A DNA stretch of 64,000 nt from Mobiluncus curtisii subsp. curtisii ATCC 35241. Its GTDB lineage: Bacteria > Actinomycetota > Actinomycetes > Actinomycetales > Actinomycetaceae. Where the stretch lies: the NCBI RefSeq assembly GCF_000146285.1, contig NZ_GL385912.1:1681251-1745250 (forward strand). The letters run 5' to 3'. Below, piece after piece: positions 35,337 to 45,203 of the stretch. How positions within the stretch are numbered: position 1 is the first letter of the stretch; each line of letters opens with the position of its first letter. Below the pieces are notes generated by a model. It did no database searches. It saw only the letters and a list, made by a program, of their open reading frames with translations, and was not told where the DNA came from. Made by a program: the position numbers and the translations under genes.

Positions 35337-36358
35337 AAATGCGCCTGACCGCGCTGGGGGCAGGATTTGCGCTGGCTCTCAGCCTGGGTGCCGTGCCCGC
35401 CCTGGCCAGCAACGAAGAGGACCACATTCATGCCGTCACCGGCACCACCACCGGGTTGAACGTAAACGCCATTGCTGGCTCCCAGACCGGCACTATTGAA
35501 GTGCATCTGACCCGCAAGAACCCCAATGATGACCCGAAAAACCCGACCGTACCCAACGGGTCCACCGCAAACTACACGGTAAAGATTTCGAAAGTAAAAG
35601 ACGTCGCCACCACCGGGACAGGCGTGGATTACCGCAAGTTGGCACAGCTGACTGTCACCCAAGCGCGCAAAAAAGGCTTGGAAAGCCCCCAAACCGGCAC
35701 CACGAACTACGCCGGTGCGGTGGAGTTTAAGAACTTAGCACTGGGCGTGTACCTCATCGAGTCCACCCCACCAAACACACCTAACACGAACTTCCTGAAG
35801 TTCTGCCCCTCCCTGGTGACTCTACCCTACGGCGACACGTCGTCTGGCAGCCCCAAATGGAGTTACGGACTGGGACTGGTGCCAAAACCGGTAGCGACCG
35901 CAGCGCCTCAGCCCGGAGGCGGCACTGGCGGTGGCGGAGGTACGCCTGGATTCGCTCCCACGCCCAGCCAGAGCGCCACCCCCAGTCAGAGCCCGAAACC
36001 CAGCGTTAGCCCGGTTCCCTCCCCCAGCAATACCCCGCTGCCAAAGCTGCCGAAAGGGGTCGACCCGAACCGAGTCACCGACCCTTATGACATCCCCGGC
36101 TGGATTTACGACCCAAAGACGAACACCTACATTCCCAACCCGGACGACCCGCGGGTGGCTGGCACTTGGGAAGAATGGGGTCTGACCCCGCTCAGTCAGT
36201 CGCTGCCCGGCAAAGTCGCCGGTGCGCTGGCAAAGACTGGGGTGCAGATAGCCGGAGCCATGACGCTCAGCGCCGGGCTGATTGTGGTGGGGCTGGTGCT
36301 GATGCGCCGGCGCTCTAACTCAAGCGAGCCTGCAGATTCTGATCCAGGACGTTCATGA
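35321..36358 (+). CDS. Accessory pilin with LAKTG sorting signal
   Basis: 345 aa. Signal peptide (1-28, ending ALA), one pilin-type domain (about 45-190) with an E-box-like YLIESTPP, a Gly-rich then Pro/Ser-rich stalk (about 195-245), a short domain, and a sorting signal reading LAKTG plus helix and MRRR. No YPKN motif is present, which suits a terminal subunit (base or tip) that is not polymerised. Unusually, 14 residues follow the basic stop-transfer, and the last 44 bp overlap the convergent icd gene. The ribosome site GGGAGATG lies inside the sortase gene. Confidence 0.88.
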   Translation: METKLKMRLTALGAGFALALSLGAVPALASNEEDHIHAVTGTTTGLNVNAIAGSQTGTIEVHLTRKNPNDDPKNPTVPNGSTANYTVKISKVKDVATTGTGVDYRKLAQLTVTQARKKGLESPQTGTTNYAGAVEFKNLALGVYLIESTPPNTPNTNFLKFCPSLVTLPYGDTSSGSPKWSYGLGLVPKPVATAAPQPGGGTGGGGGTPGFAPTPSQSATPSQSPKPSVSPVPSPSNTPLPKLPKGVDPNRVTDPYDIPGWIYDPKTNTYIPNPDDPRVAGTWEEWGLTPLSQSLPGKVAGALAKTGVQIAGAMTLSAGLIVVGLVLMRRRSNSSEPADSDPGRS

Positions 36359-37532
36359 ATTCGTCGCTGGTCAACCACGGGGTATCTCCGCCGACCAGCA
36401 GCGCCAAGTCCTTGGTCATCTGACCGCCCTCGACAGTTTTTACGATGACGTCCTCGAGGGTCTCGGCGAACTCAATGACCGCCGGGGTGTTATCGAGCTT
36501 GCCGCGATGCGCCAGCCCGCGCGTCCAGGCATAGATGGAAGCAATCGGATTCGTAGAGGTCTGTTCCCCCCGCTGCCAAGCCCGATAGTGGCGCGTCACC
36601 GTGCCGTGCGCTGCCTCTGCCTCAACGGTGCGCCCATCCGGGGTCATCAGCACGGAAGTCATCAACCCTAGTGAGCCGAAGCCCTGCGCCACCGTGTCGG
36701 ATTGGACGTCGCCGTCATAGTTCTTGCAAGCCCACAGGTAGCCGCCGTGCCACTTGAGGGAACTGGCGACCATGTCATCAATCAAACGATGCTCATAGAG
36801 CAACCCGGCAGCTTCAAACTTGGCTTTAAATTCGGATTCATAGACTTCGGCGAAAATGTCTTTGAACGCCCCGTCGTAGGCTTTCAAAATTGTGTTCTTG
36901 GTAGAGAGGTACACCGGGTATTTCCGCGCCAGGGCATAGTTAAAGCAGGCATGGGCGAAATCGCGGATAGAGTCGTTAAAGTTGTACATGCCCATGGCGA
37001 CACCGCCCGCCTCGGGCATGTGAATAATCTCGTGCTCGATGGGTTTGCTACCGTCGTCAGGCACCCAGCTCAACATAATCTTGCCAGCACCGGGAACCTT
37101 AAAGTCCGTCGCCTTGTACTGGTCACCAAACGCGTGCCGCGCCACCACAATCGGCTTGTCCCAACCCTTGACCAAACGCGGCACGTTTTGCATGATGATT
37201 GGCTCCCGGAAGATGACCCCGCCCAGAATGTTGCGGATAGTGCCGTTGGGGGACTTCCACATTTTCTTTAGCCCGAACTCCTCTACGCGGGCTTCATCAG
37301 GGGTGATGGTCGCGCATTTCACCCCCACCCCGTACTTCTTAATGGCGTTGGCGGAATCAATCGTGACTTGATCCTCAGTCCGGTCGCGATTTTCGATACC
37401 CAAGTCGTAGTACTTCAGGTCTACATCCAGGTAAGGCAAGATGAGTTTTTCGCGAATTTGTTGCCAAATAATGCGGGTCATCTCATCGCCGTCGAGTTCG
37501 ACCACCGAATTTTCCACTTTGATTTTCGCCAT
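36315..37532 (-). CDS. icd: NADP-dependent isocitrate dehydrogenase
   Basis: 405 aa, homodimeric (eukaryote-like) type. It carries the substrate loop [19 protein letters not shown], the [21 protein letters not shown]-terminus, and the [15 protein letters not shown] and [12 protein letters not shown] segments. Catalyses isocitrate to 2-oxoglutarate in the TCA cycle. AAGGAG precedes ATG 37532. A 12-bp palindrome CTCGATATCGAG lies 56 bp upstream and recurs, nearly intact, before sucC. The 3' end overlaps the accessory pilin gene. Confidence 0.97.
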   Translation of the reverse strand: MAKIKVENSVVELDGDEMTRIIWQQIREKLILPYLDVDLKYYDLGIENRDRTEDQVTIDSANAIKKYGVGVKCATITPDEARVEEFGLKKMWKSPNGTIRNILGGVIFREPIIMQNVPRLVKGWDKPIVVARHAFGDQYKATDFKVPGAGKIMLSWVPDDGSKPIEHEIIHMPEAGGVAMGMYNFNDSIRDFAHACFNYALARKYPVYLSTKNTILKAYDGAFKDIFAEVYESEFKAKFEAAGLLYEHRLIDDMVASSLKWHGGYLWACKNYDGDVQSDTVAQGFGSLGLMTSVLMTPDGRTVEAEAAHGTVTRHYRAWQRGEQTSTNPIASIYAWTRGLAHRGKLDNTPAVIEFAETLEDVIVKTVEGGQMTKDLALLVGGDTPWLTSDEFMNVLDQNLQARLS

Positions 37533-37586
37533 TTTTGCTCCTTGTAGAGGTCAATTTTCCGGGCTTAGCGCCACCACCGAAATTTT

Positions 37587-37602
37587 ACTCGATATCGAGA
37601 TA
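37587..37602. promoter_or_regulatory. Palindromic operator candidate upstream of icd
   Basis: ACTCGATATCGAGATA with a perfect 12-bp palindrome at 37588-37599. It matches the element at 46392-46407 in 14 of 16 positions. Both lie upstream of TCA-cycle genes read on the minus strand. A MarR- or TetR-like dimer is the sort of protein that would bind, but none can be named. Confidence 0.55.
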
Positions 37603-37657
37603 AATTTCCAGGAAATTGCCCCCCTAGGGTGGGAGCACCGGGTTCGAGCCGGCAGTC

Positions 37658-39559
37658 TTACTTCACCAGTTTGTCGGCGTAAAGTTCCTCGATTTCGGCA
37701 GCAAAAGCCTCGGCGACCTGCTTGCGCTTGACTTTCATCGACGGGGTCAGCAGACCGTTTTCGACGGTAAAGGCGGTCGGCAAGACCTTGAACTTACGGA
37801 TGGACTCGGCGCGAGACACCCGGGCATTGACCCGTTCCACCGCTCGTGAAATTGCCTGCAACACCTGGGGATTCTTGGAAGCAGTCAGCGGGTCCATCGT
37901 AGGCATACCGTGGTTCTTTAGCCAGGTCGGCAACATATCCGCATCCAGAGTAATCAGGGCAGACACGAACGGCATTCCCTCGCCTACCACCACCACTTCG
38001 TTAATCAAAGCATACTGGCGCAGCGGGTCTTCCAACACGCAAGGCGCCACGTTCTTTCCCCCGGCGGTGACGATAATGTCCTTGGCGCGCCCGGTAATCC
38101 GGACGAAGCCATCCTGGTCGATAGTCGCCAAGTCACCGGTCTTAAACCAGCCGTTTTCAAAAGCTGCCTCGGTTTGTTCGGGATTGTTATGGTAGCGATG
38201 GAAAATCGCGGGACTCTTTGCCAGCAGCTCTCCGGTGGGAGAAATTTTCAAGTCAGTAGCTGCAACGGCAGGACCGACCGTGCCAATGCGGTTGGTCCTG
38301 AGGTTGTTAAAGCACAGGGGCGCGCAGGTCTCGGTTAAGCCGTAGCCTTCCAGCACCGGCATTCCAATACCGCGAAAGAAATGCCCCAATTCTTCGCTCA
38401 ACGGCGCTCCGCCACAAATCACAAACTTGAGGTTCGGACCAAACAGAGACAAAATTCGGCGGTAAACCAGTTGGCAATAGACCAGACGTTTCGCCCGCAG
38501 CCGCCGGTTGGGTCCTTCGGGGGTGTCCAAAGCGCGCGAATACGCCTCGGCGACTTTCACCGACCGAGAGAACAAAATCCGTGAAATCCGGTGCGCTCGG
38601 GCTTGAACCTGAGCCGTGTTGTAAATCTTTTCCAGTACCCGTGGCACCACCATTGCATAAGACGGTGCGAATTCTTGCAGGTCCGTAATCAGGTTGCGGA
38701 TATTGGGAGCATGACCCAGGGTGCCCGCGCCCCAAAGCTGGAGGAACTGCAGATACTGAGCCAAAACGTGCGCCAAAGGCAAGAACACCAGCAGCCGAGA
38801 GGACGGATACCCTGCGACTTCCGGCATCCACCTCATGCCGTTCGCCAGCAACTCAATCCAGTTCCCGTGCGTCAGCTCCACACCTTTGGGTTTCCCGGCA
38901 GTCCCGGACGTATAAATAATCGTGGCAACATCGTCGATAGTCACCGCGCGGGAACGCTCGTCAACCTGAAAATCGGGAACGTCCATCCCGGCTTTCTTAA
39001 TCCTGACCACCGCGGAATCTTCCAGGCACAACACGTGTTTCAGGCTGCGACCGCAATCCCGTTTCGAGCTGACCAGCTCACGCATTGCGTTCGTTTCGCA
39101 CACCACCAATGCCGGGTCAGCGTCCTCCAGAATCCACGCGATTTGTTCCGCGGAATCCGTCTCATAAATGGGAACCACCACCAGTCCGGCGCAAAATCCC
39201 GCGTATTCCAACAGCATCCAGTCATACGAGGTGTGCCCCATGATAGAGAACCGATCTCCGGGTTGTAACCCCATCCCAATCAAGCCACGCGCGACCGAGT
39301 GAACGTCTTCGTTAAACTCCACTGCCGTCATCGAACGCCACCCGCCGAGCTCGGTCTTTCGATCCAGCAGTTTCGCGTTGGGCAGGCGACGCACCCGGTC
39401 TGCCAGTGTCCAAGGCAAAGTTTGATGCTGTTCAGCGGTAAACAATCGGGGGCAATGCCAGAATCGCTCCCCGTCTATTTCCACCCATCCAGGCTTATCC
39501 ATCGGGTTCTGTGCATGGGTGGAAATCTCGTCTCGATTGTTACGTTTTTCATCAGCCAT
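37658..39559 (-). CDS. Long-chain acyl-CoA synthetase (AMP-forming)
   Basis: 633 aa, FadD15-like. The ATP/AMP motif is IIYTSGTAGKPKG, then GYGLTETCAP, and the hinge/C-terminal part includes TGDLATIDQDGFVRITGRAKD and VTAGGKN with the catalytic Lys. It activates fatty acids to acyl-CoA via acyl-adenylate. There is no signal peptide. TAAGCT lies 6 nt before ATG 39559, pointing to a leaderless mRNA. Confidence 0.95.
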   Translation of the reverse strand: MADEKRNNRDEISTHAQNPMDKPGWVEIDGERFWHCPRLFTAEQHQTLPWTLADRVRRLPNAKLLDRKTELGGWRSMTAVEFNEDVHSVARGLIGMGLQPGDRFSIMGHTSYDWMLLEYAGFCAGLVVVPIYETDSAEQIAWILEDADPALVVCETNAMRELVSSKRDCGRSLKHVLCLEDSAVVRIKKAGMDVPDFQVDERSRAVTIDDVATIIYTSGTAGKPKGVELTHGNWIELLANGMRWMPEVAGYPSSRLLVFLPLAHVLAQYLQFLQLWGAGTLGHAPNIRNLITDLQEFAPSYAMVVPRVLEKIYNTAQVQARAHRISRILFSRSVKVAEAYSRALDTPEGPNRRLRAKRLVYCQLVYRRILSLFGPNLKFVICGGAPLSEELGHFFRGIGMPVLEGYGLTETCAPLCFNNLRTNRIGTVGPAVAATDLKISPTGELLAKSPAIFHRYHNNPEQTEAAFENGWFKTGDLATIDQDGFVRITGRAKDIIVTAGGKNVAPCVLEDPLRQYALINEVVVVGEGMPFVSALITLDADMLPTWLKNHGMPTMDPLTASKNPQVLQAISRAVERVNARVSRAESIRKFKVLPTAFTVENGLLTPSMKVKRKQVAEAFAAEIEELYADKLVK

Positions 39560-39565
39560 AGGGTT

Positions 39566-39571
39566 AGCTTA
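39566..39571 (-). promoter_or_regulatory. -10 box for the leaderless acyl-CoA synthetase gene
   Basis: TAAGCT on the minus strand ends 6 nt before ATG 39559; no ribosome site is present. Confidence 0.55.
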
Positions 39572-39610
39572 CCAACTTTCTGAAATATCCTGCCATTGAG
39601 TCATCGCAGT

Positions 39611-39970
39611 TCACCCTGGTAATACCAGCATCACCAAGGTAATTCCTGTTGCCGCCGCGACCAACACCGTCACATCAAAGATGGTCCCGCGCGCCCGAGT
39701 CCACGCGTGGCGGTTGGTCAGGCGAAACACTGCCAGTGCCAACAAAACCACCACTAAGCCCCAAACTGCCGCTTGCCACCATCCGACCACGGAACACACC
39801 AACAGAGCCACTACCGCTGCCCCCAACAGCAGCACCTGAACCCGGCTGGGGGCATCAAACGGATGCGGAGCCGAGTCGGGCACCAAAGTGGGCTGATCAG
39901 GCGTCACGGAGTCCAACGCCTGCCAGTCCGGCGCGGCAGGTTCGGGAGCTTGCGGGTTTGGGGTGTTCAA
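39611..39970 (-). CDS. Small membrane protein, DUF3017-like
   Basis: 119 aa. A disordered Pro-rich N-terminus (about 1-42) is followed by three hydrophobic helices (about 45-62, 66-83 and 98-118). Size, layout and position after purH resemble the actinobacterial DUF3017 proteins; the match is by eye. TTG 39970 follows AGGGAACC. Function unknown. Confidence 0.65.
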   Translation of the reverse strand: MNTPNPQAPEPAAPDWQALDSVTPDQPTLVPDSAPHPFDAPSRVQVLLLGAAVVALLVCSVVGWWQAAVWGLVVVLLALAVFRLTNRHAWTRARGTIFDVTVLVAAATGITLVMLVLPG

Positions 39971-40060
39971 AAGGTTCCCTTGACGTTTTCTGAAGTCGGT
40001 TACGGTTTCGGAGTCACGGCGGGACCAGAAATCGCCAGATTACCGGTCCCGCCAGCACGT

Positions 40061-41905
40061 CTAGTGGAAGAAGTGACGCACCCCGGTGGTAAACATCGCG
40101 ACTCCGGCCTTTTCACACACGTCGATAGTTTCCTGGTCGCGGATAGAACCGCCGGGCTGCACGATAGCTTTCACACCTGCGTTGATGAGAATCTGTGGCC
40201 CATCGGCAAACGGGAAGAACGCATCGGACGCCGCGACTGCGCCCCGAGCTCGCTCGGGCGGAGCAGCCACTGCCAAGTCCTCAGCCCGCGCTCCCCCGGC
40301 GGTATCGCTCTGGCTCGCGGCGGCGTCTCCAGTCTCGCGTCCACCCAGGGTGTTGGCGCGTTCCACCGCCAGTCTGCAAGAATCCACCCGGTTGACCTGC
40401 CCCATGCCGATACCGACCGTCGCGCCGTCACGTGCCAAGAGAATAGCGTTAGACTTCGTGGCGCGGATAGTCTGCCACGCAAACTCCAGGTCATGCAAGG
40501 TCGCTTCGTCAACATCAGGACCGCACACTTTGGTCCATCCGCTGGAGCAATCCCCTGACTCCGCCACATCATCCCGCTGCTGCGCCAGGTATCCCCCGCT
40601 GATTTGGCGCACTTCCAGTGCCCCTCGGGCTGGCGGGGTAACGCGTAACACGCGCAGATTTTTCTTGGATGCCAGGGCTTTCACCGCTCCTGGCTCATAG
40701 GCGGGAGCCAGCACCACTTCGGTGAAAATCGGGGCAATCTGTTTCGCCAGTTCCACCGTCACCGGACGGTTTACCGCAATCACCCCACCGAAAGCACTGA
40801 CCGGATCGCAGGCGTGAGCTTTACGATGCGCGGTCGCGACGTCAGCGGCTACGGCAATCCCGCACGGATTGGCGTGTTTGATAATCGCCACGCAAGGCTC
40901 AGCGTGGTCATAAGCTGCCCGAATCGCCGCGTCTCCGTCCGTGTAGTTGTTAAACGACATTTCCTTACCATGCAACTGAATCGCGTTGGCGATGCCGGGA
41001 GCCGGCTTTGAGTGGGGGTCCGAACCTGCCCGGTCGCAAGCCTCAATATCATCCAGCTCGGGGTAATGCGTGCAAGCGGGACAGTTGCATTCTCCCTGTG
41101 CATTTTCTTCCATCTGGTCCGCAGTCTGTTCCAAATCAACATAGAGCGCCGCGGACTGATGGGGGTTTTCTCCATAGCGCAGGGAGGCAATCCGATCCCC
41201 GGAAAGTTCCACCCATTCCGGCATCGCAGAATCCTCATCCGATTCGTCTGCCGACGCCTGATCCCCGACGTTTTCCATCGCGAAACGAGTCATCTGGTCA
41301 TCAAGCCAAGTGGCGATAGCAGCATCATATTCAGCGGTATGCGCGAAAGCTTGCGACGCCAAGAGCCTGCGTTCGTGCAGGTCAAAGCCACCTGCCTGGA
41401 CTGCTTCGATAACGGCGTCATAAGTGTAGGGCGACACCACGACCGCCACGGAAGGGTGGTTCTTGGCGGCGGCACGCACCATGGAAGGCCCGCCGATGTC
41501 AATCTGTTCCACGCAGGCATCGAAGTCAGCGCCGCTGGCTACCGTATCCTCAAAGGGGTAAAGGTTGCACACCACCAGGTCAATCGGCTCGACCTGCAAA
41601 TCTTGCAACTGCTTGACGTGGTCAGGTTTGCGCCGATCCGCGAGGATACCGGCGTGGATGTGCGGATGCAGAGTCTTAACCCGACCTTCCAAGCATTCGG
41701 GGAAACCCGTCACGTCCTCTACCGGAGTGACTGGCAAACCCGCGGCCGCAATCTTTTTTGCGGTGGAGCCAGTGGAAATGATTTGCACGCCAGCTTCGAC
41801 CAGAGCCTGTGCCAGCTGTTCCAGTCCGGTTTTGTCCCACACGCTAATCAAAGCCCGTTTGACAGGAATCTGAGTATCCTTGTTCCGATTTGTCGTTTCC
41901 GCCAC
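40061..41905 (-). CDS. purH: Bifunctional AICAR formyltransferase/IMP cyclohydrolase with insertions
   Basis: 614 aa, about 90 longer than usual. The IMP cyclohydrolase domain (about 15-205) and the formyltransferase domain (with [21 protein letters not shown] and ASDAFFPF) are intact, so both last steps of purine synthesis should work. Extra length comes from two inserts: about 257-303, acidic and containing CNCPAC plus another Cys, between the YGENPHQ segment and [12 protein letters not shown]; and about 519-552, Ala/Gly-rich, before the [12 protein letters not shown] segment. GTG 41905 follows AAGGAAGG. Confidence 0.96.
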   Translation of the reverse strand: MAETTNRNKDTQIPVKRALISVWDKTGLEQLAQALVEAGVQIISTGSTAKKIAAAGLPVTPVEDVTGFPECLEGRVKTLHPHIHAGILADRRKPDHVKQLQDLQVEPIDLVVCNLYPFEDTVASGADFDACVEQIDIGGPSMVRAAAKNHPSVAVVVSPYTYDAVIEAVQAGGFDLHERRLLASQAFAHTAEYDAAIATWLDDQMTRFAMENVGDQASADESDEDSAMPEWVELSGDRIASLRYGENPHQSAALYVDLEQTADQMEENAQGECNCPACTHYPELDDIEACDRAGSDPHSKPAPGIANAIQLHGKEMSFNNYTDGDAAIRAAYDHAEPCVAIIKHANPCGIAVAADVATAHRKAHACDPVSAFGGVIAVNRPVTVELAKQIAPIFTEVVLAPAYEPGAVKALASKKNLRVLRVTPPARGALEVRQISGGYLAQQRDDVAESGDCSSGWTKVCGPDVDEATLHDLEFAWQTIRATKSNAILLARDGATVGIGMGQVNRVDSCRLAVERANTLGGRETGDAAASQSDTAGGARAEDLAVAAPPERARGAVAASDAFFPFADGPQILINAGVKAIVQPGGSIRDQETIDVCEKAGVAMFTTGVRHFFH

Positions 41906-42016
41906 CTTGTCTTGCCTTCCTTAATTCAGGTTATTGCTTTTTTCTAAAAATCAACAGTAATTGGGCGTTTTCGGGTCTTGAGCGCAATCCCGTCGCCAGA
42001 AACCCGCGATTCAATC

Positions 42017-42661
42017 CTAGTCACTTTCAAAACCGGCACGAACTTCGTCAATCCACCAGCCGTGCTGCACCATCCGCCCCACGCTGGCGACCAGCTGGGC
42101 GCGTTCGGCAACTTTGATTCTCTGGGTCAAGGTTTCCAGGTCGTCATCATCATGGACAGGAACCGCCACCTGAGCCAGAATCGGACCGGTGTCCATGCCT
42201 GGATCAACGATAAACAGCGTCGCCCCCGCCAGCTTCACACCGGCTCGCAGGGCATCGCGCGGACCGTGGATGCCCACGAAAGAAGGCAGCAGTGAATTGT
42301 GGGTGTTGACCACGCGGGAAGGCCACTGGGCTAAGAATTTCGGACCTAAAATTTTTAGAAACCCGGCACTGACGATTAAGTCTGGCTCCCAGGATTGCAC
42401 CGCTGCCGTGAAAGCGACATCCCAGGATTCCCGGTCAGGAAAGTCCCCCATGCAGACCGTAGCGGTGGGAATTCCTCGTGATTGTGCCCAACGCAATCCC
42501 TCAGCAGTGTCCCGGTCAGAGACAACCCCGACTATTTCCGCACCGTAAGCCGCGTTAGTGGTCGCCGCATAGAGCGCCTGCAGATTAGTGCCGACTCCGG
42601 AAATCAGCACCACCAAACGGGAGGGGCGATCATCGGGTAGCGTAAAGACTCGCTTTTTCAT
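42017..42661 (-). CDS. purN: Phosphoribosylglycinamide formyltransferase
   Basis: 214 aa; transfers formyl from 10-formyl-THF to GAR. Motifs are LISGVGTNLQAL (phosphate loop), VVNTHNSLLPSF with the catalytic Asn and His, and VDPGMDTGPI with the catalytic Asp. Its ATG overlaps the stop of the upstream DUF6350 gene by four bases. purH follows purN as the next gene, 111 bp on. Confidence 0.96.
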   Translation of the reverse strand: MKKRVFTLPDDRPSRLVVLISGVGTNLQALYAATTNAAYGAEIVGVVSDRDTAEGLRWAQSRGIPTATVCMGDFPDRESWDVAFTAAVQSWEPDLIVSAGFLKILGPKFLAQWPSRVVNTHNSLLPSFVGIHGPRDALRAGVKLAGATLFIVDPGMDTGPILAQVAVPVHDDDDLETLTQRIKVAERAQLVASVGRMVQHGWWIDEVRAGFESD

Positions 42662-44070
42662 AAGTCGATTCTAGCAGTGGGCAGAGCCTGCGGATTCTTG
42701 CCCGAGACTCGCACCGCGAAGCGCCGAGTGGCTTCGCGTGTCCAGGGGTGGTTCAGCAGGGCGGTCACCACAAAAGGTACCCCCCAAGCCAGCACTCCCG
42801 CATAGAGAGTCGAACCGAGGGGACCCACGTTGACCAAGCGACCTGGACCTAGTGAACCGCTCACGAACCACACGATGAGCACCCCTCCCAGCAGCAATCC
42901 TGCCAGGAACAGGGCGAGAGACAACGCGGTGTCAGCCAGTCCGAGCTGGTGACGTCCACCCAGGTAGAGTCCCAAACCAATGGCTAACAGCACCGGAAAG
43001 ATTAGGGGCCACCATCCTACCGGTCCGTCCGGTAGCCACGCCAGCACGGGTACCGGCGGCAGGTCACCCCCAATGACTTGACCGGGAGAAAACACCGTCC
43101 CTTGTCCCAAGGTAATCCCCGGGCCGGTAATCCACGCGGCTCCCCACACCAGCAAAGTCGGCAAGTATGCCAGGATAGCCAAGACCATCGCGACAGAACC
43201 CAAAGCGTCCGGTTTGAGACCAATCCAGATAGTGCGCATCTGCTCCCAGCCGGTAAATATACCCGCTGCCAGGAAAATCGTGGAGAGAACCATGCCCCCT
43301 CGAGCCAACACGCGCAGGCAGCGACCTGCCAGACTCAGCCAGGGCCACGGCTCGCCTTCAGGGAAAAACGCGGTCACATTCCACCAGGTCTGATGCCTGG
43401 CGACGACAAAGAACACAATTGCGGCAAAGCACAGCGAAAAAATGATCGCGTGCCACACCACCAGGGAAATCGCGGCAAAACACAAACACCCCCAGGTCGG
43501 GAGGAGGAACGCCAATAGCCCCCAAGCCAAAGCGGCGGCATTAGCCGGTTTCGCCGTCCGTAAACTCGCTGCCAGCAGCAGCCCCATCAGCAGAGTGAGC
43601 CCCCACGGGGTGAGGGAAAACCGCATGGTTTCGTTGGAAAACTCAGCACGGAACGCAACCGCAAAAATAGCGTTGCCCACTGCCAGGGCGTCGCTCCACT
43701 TCGTGCCTTTTTCCGAAGGAGTAGTGGCAGTAGGCATCCACACCGCAATCGCCAACAGCACCAGCACCGCCCAGCTAATCGCCCACGCTTGAAACCCCAA
43801 CCACAGTGAGCGCCAAGTTCCGGCAGGGAACAGTTCGGCGCGGGTTGGTTTGTGGAAAACCGCACGGAATGCGGAGCGGAAGTCGGGATGGCGGAAAGAT
43901 TCTGCCGTGTTCAGCCCCGCAGTGCCGGTTGCGGGCGCCGGCAAACCGGAACCTACCTCGCTGGACTCGACCGGCAGGGTTTGTCCTTCCGGAGCAGTAT
44001 TGACGCGACGCTGACGCCTCCCCGGTCGACTCGGGGGACGTTGACCGGGACGGTTAGACCGTGCGTCCAT
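42658..44070 (-). CDS. DUF6350-type polytopic membrane protein
   Basis: 470 aa, with an Arg/Pro-rich cytoplasmic N-terminus (about 1-75) and about ten membrane helices. The actinobacterial membrane protein encoded just before purN is of the DUF6350 family, and placement, topology and size agree. Function unknown. The frame continues to 44109, but ATG 44070 has GGGAGGAG at 6 nt. Confidence 0.8.
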   Translation of the reverse strand: MDARSNRPGQRPPSRPGRRQRRVNTAPEGQTLPVESSEVGSGLPAPATGTAGLNTAESFRHPDFRSAFRAVFHKPTRAELFPAGTWRSLWLGFQAWAISWAVLVLLAIAVWMPTATTPSEKGTKWSDALAVGNAIFAVAFRAEFSNETMRFSLTPWGLTLLMGLLLAASLRTAKPANAAALAWGLLAFLLPTWGCLCFAAISLVVWHAIIFSLCFAAIVFFVVARHQTWWNVTAFFPEGEPWPWLSLAGRCLRVLARGGMVLSTIFLAAGIFTGWEQMRTIWIGLKPDALGSVAMVLAILAYLPTLLVWGAAWITGPGITLGQGTVFSPGQVIGGDLPPVPVLAWLPDGPVGWWPLIFPVLLAIGLGLYLGGRHQLGLADTALSLALFLAGLLLGGVLIVWFVSGSLGPGRLVNVGPLGSTLYAGVLAWGVPFVVTALLNHPWTREATRRFAVRVSGKNPQALPTARIDL

Positions 44071-44211
44071 AACTCTCCTCCCTGGCGCATTGAGCGCGCC
44101 TCGTCCCATTTAAGTATAAGAAACCCTCAGAACCGCGCCGACTTGCCACACCGGTACGACCCGCCGCAACGCCCTTGTGAACCGACCCAATATCCCCGTG
44201 ACCAGGCAAAA

Positions 44212-44243
44212 GGGCGCGGTCAAAATCAGTTCCGACCGCGCCC
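44212..44243 (-). terminator. Terminator of the sucCD operon
   Basis: GGGCGCGGTC (44212-44221) pairs with GACCGCGCCC (44234-44243). On the minus strand CTTTTG follows. It lies 21 bp after the sucD stop. Confidence 0.85.
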
Positions 44244-44264
44244 CCTAAAAAAGCTAGGGCAGTC

Positions 44265-45188
44265 CTATTTGCTCTGCATGATTTCTCGGGCGATACGCGC
44301 GGTTTCGCTCGGTGTCTTGCCGACGCGCACCCCCACCGCCTCAAGCGCTTCTTTCTTGGCAGCCGCAGTCCCGGAAGAACCAGAGACGATAGCGCCGGCG
44401 TGCCCCATAGTTTTGCCTTCGGGAGCGGTGAAGCCCGCCACGTAACCCACCACAGGCTTGGTGACGTGCTCTTTGATGTAAGCGGCGGCGCGTTCCTCGG
44501 CGTCGCCACCAATTTCGCCAATCATTACGATCAGTTCAGTCTCGGGATCCTGCTCAAAAGCCTCGAGAGCGTCGATGTGGGTCGTGCCGATGATGGGGTC
44601 CCCGCCGATACCGATGCAGGTGGTGAAGCCCAAATCGCGCAGTTCATACATCATCTGGTAGGTCAGGGTGCCGGACTTGGACACCAAGCCGAGCTTGCCG
44701 CGCGGGGTAATGTCGCCGGGAGTGATGCCCACGTTGGACTTGCCGGGGCTGATGATGCCGGGGCAGTTCGGACCAATCATGCGCACCCCGTGAGACTTCG
44801 CGTAGGCAAAAGCGGCGTTCGTGTCCTGGACGGGAATGTGCTCGGTGATAACCACCACCAGCTCCATGCCGGCATCTACCGCCTCAATGATGGCGCCTTT
44901 TGCCCCGGCAGGGGGCACAAAAATGACCGAAGTGTTTGCGCCGGTCGCTGCCTTGGCGTCGGCGACCGTGCCATACACTGGAACGCTGACGGTACCGCCC
45001 TGGACCGAGTCAGCCAACGGACCGTAAGGAACCACGTCAAAATCGACGGTGGTTCCAGCCTTTTTCGGGTTCGTGCCGGCGACCACCTTGGTGCCGTAAG
45101 CGAGCATCCGAGTGGTGTGCTTGCGACCTTCTGAACCGGTCATGCCCTGGACAATTACTTTGGAGTTTTCATCAAGAAAAATCGACAT
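44265..45188 (-). CDS. sucD: Succinyl-CoA synthetase alpha subunit
   Basis: 307 aa. CoA-binding Rossmann domain with [15 protein letters not shown] near the N-terminus, and the phosphorylated His in [24 protein letters not shown] precedes ATG 45188. It follows sucC by 15 bp in one operon; together they convert succinyl-CoA to succinate with NTP formation. Confidence 0.98.
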   Translation of the reverse strand: MSIFLDENSKVIVQGMTGSEGRKHTTRMLAYGTKVVAGTNPKKAGTTVDFDVVPYGPLADSVQGGTVSVPVYGTVADAKAATGANTSVIFVPPAGAKGAIIEAVDAGMELVVVITEHIPVQDTNAAFAYAKSHGVRMIGPNCPGIISPGKSNVGITPGDITPRGKLGLVSKSGTLTYQMMYELRDLGFTTCIGIGGDPIIGTTHIDALEAFEQDPETELIVMIGEIGGDAEERAAAYIKEHVTKPVVGYVAGFTAPEGKTMGHAGAIVSGSSGTAAAKKEALEAVGVRVGKTPSETARIAREIMQSK

Positions 45189-45203
45189 GGTAGTGCTCCT
45201 CCT

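Noticed and set aside
37638-37655. T-loop-like GGGTTCGAGCC between icd and the acyl-CoA ligase gene
   Set aside because: No cloverleaf can be formed around it, and it abuts a coding end.
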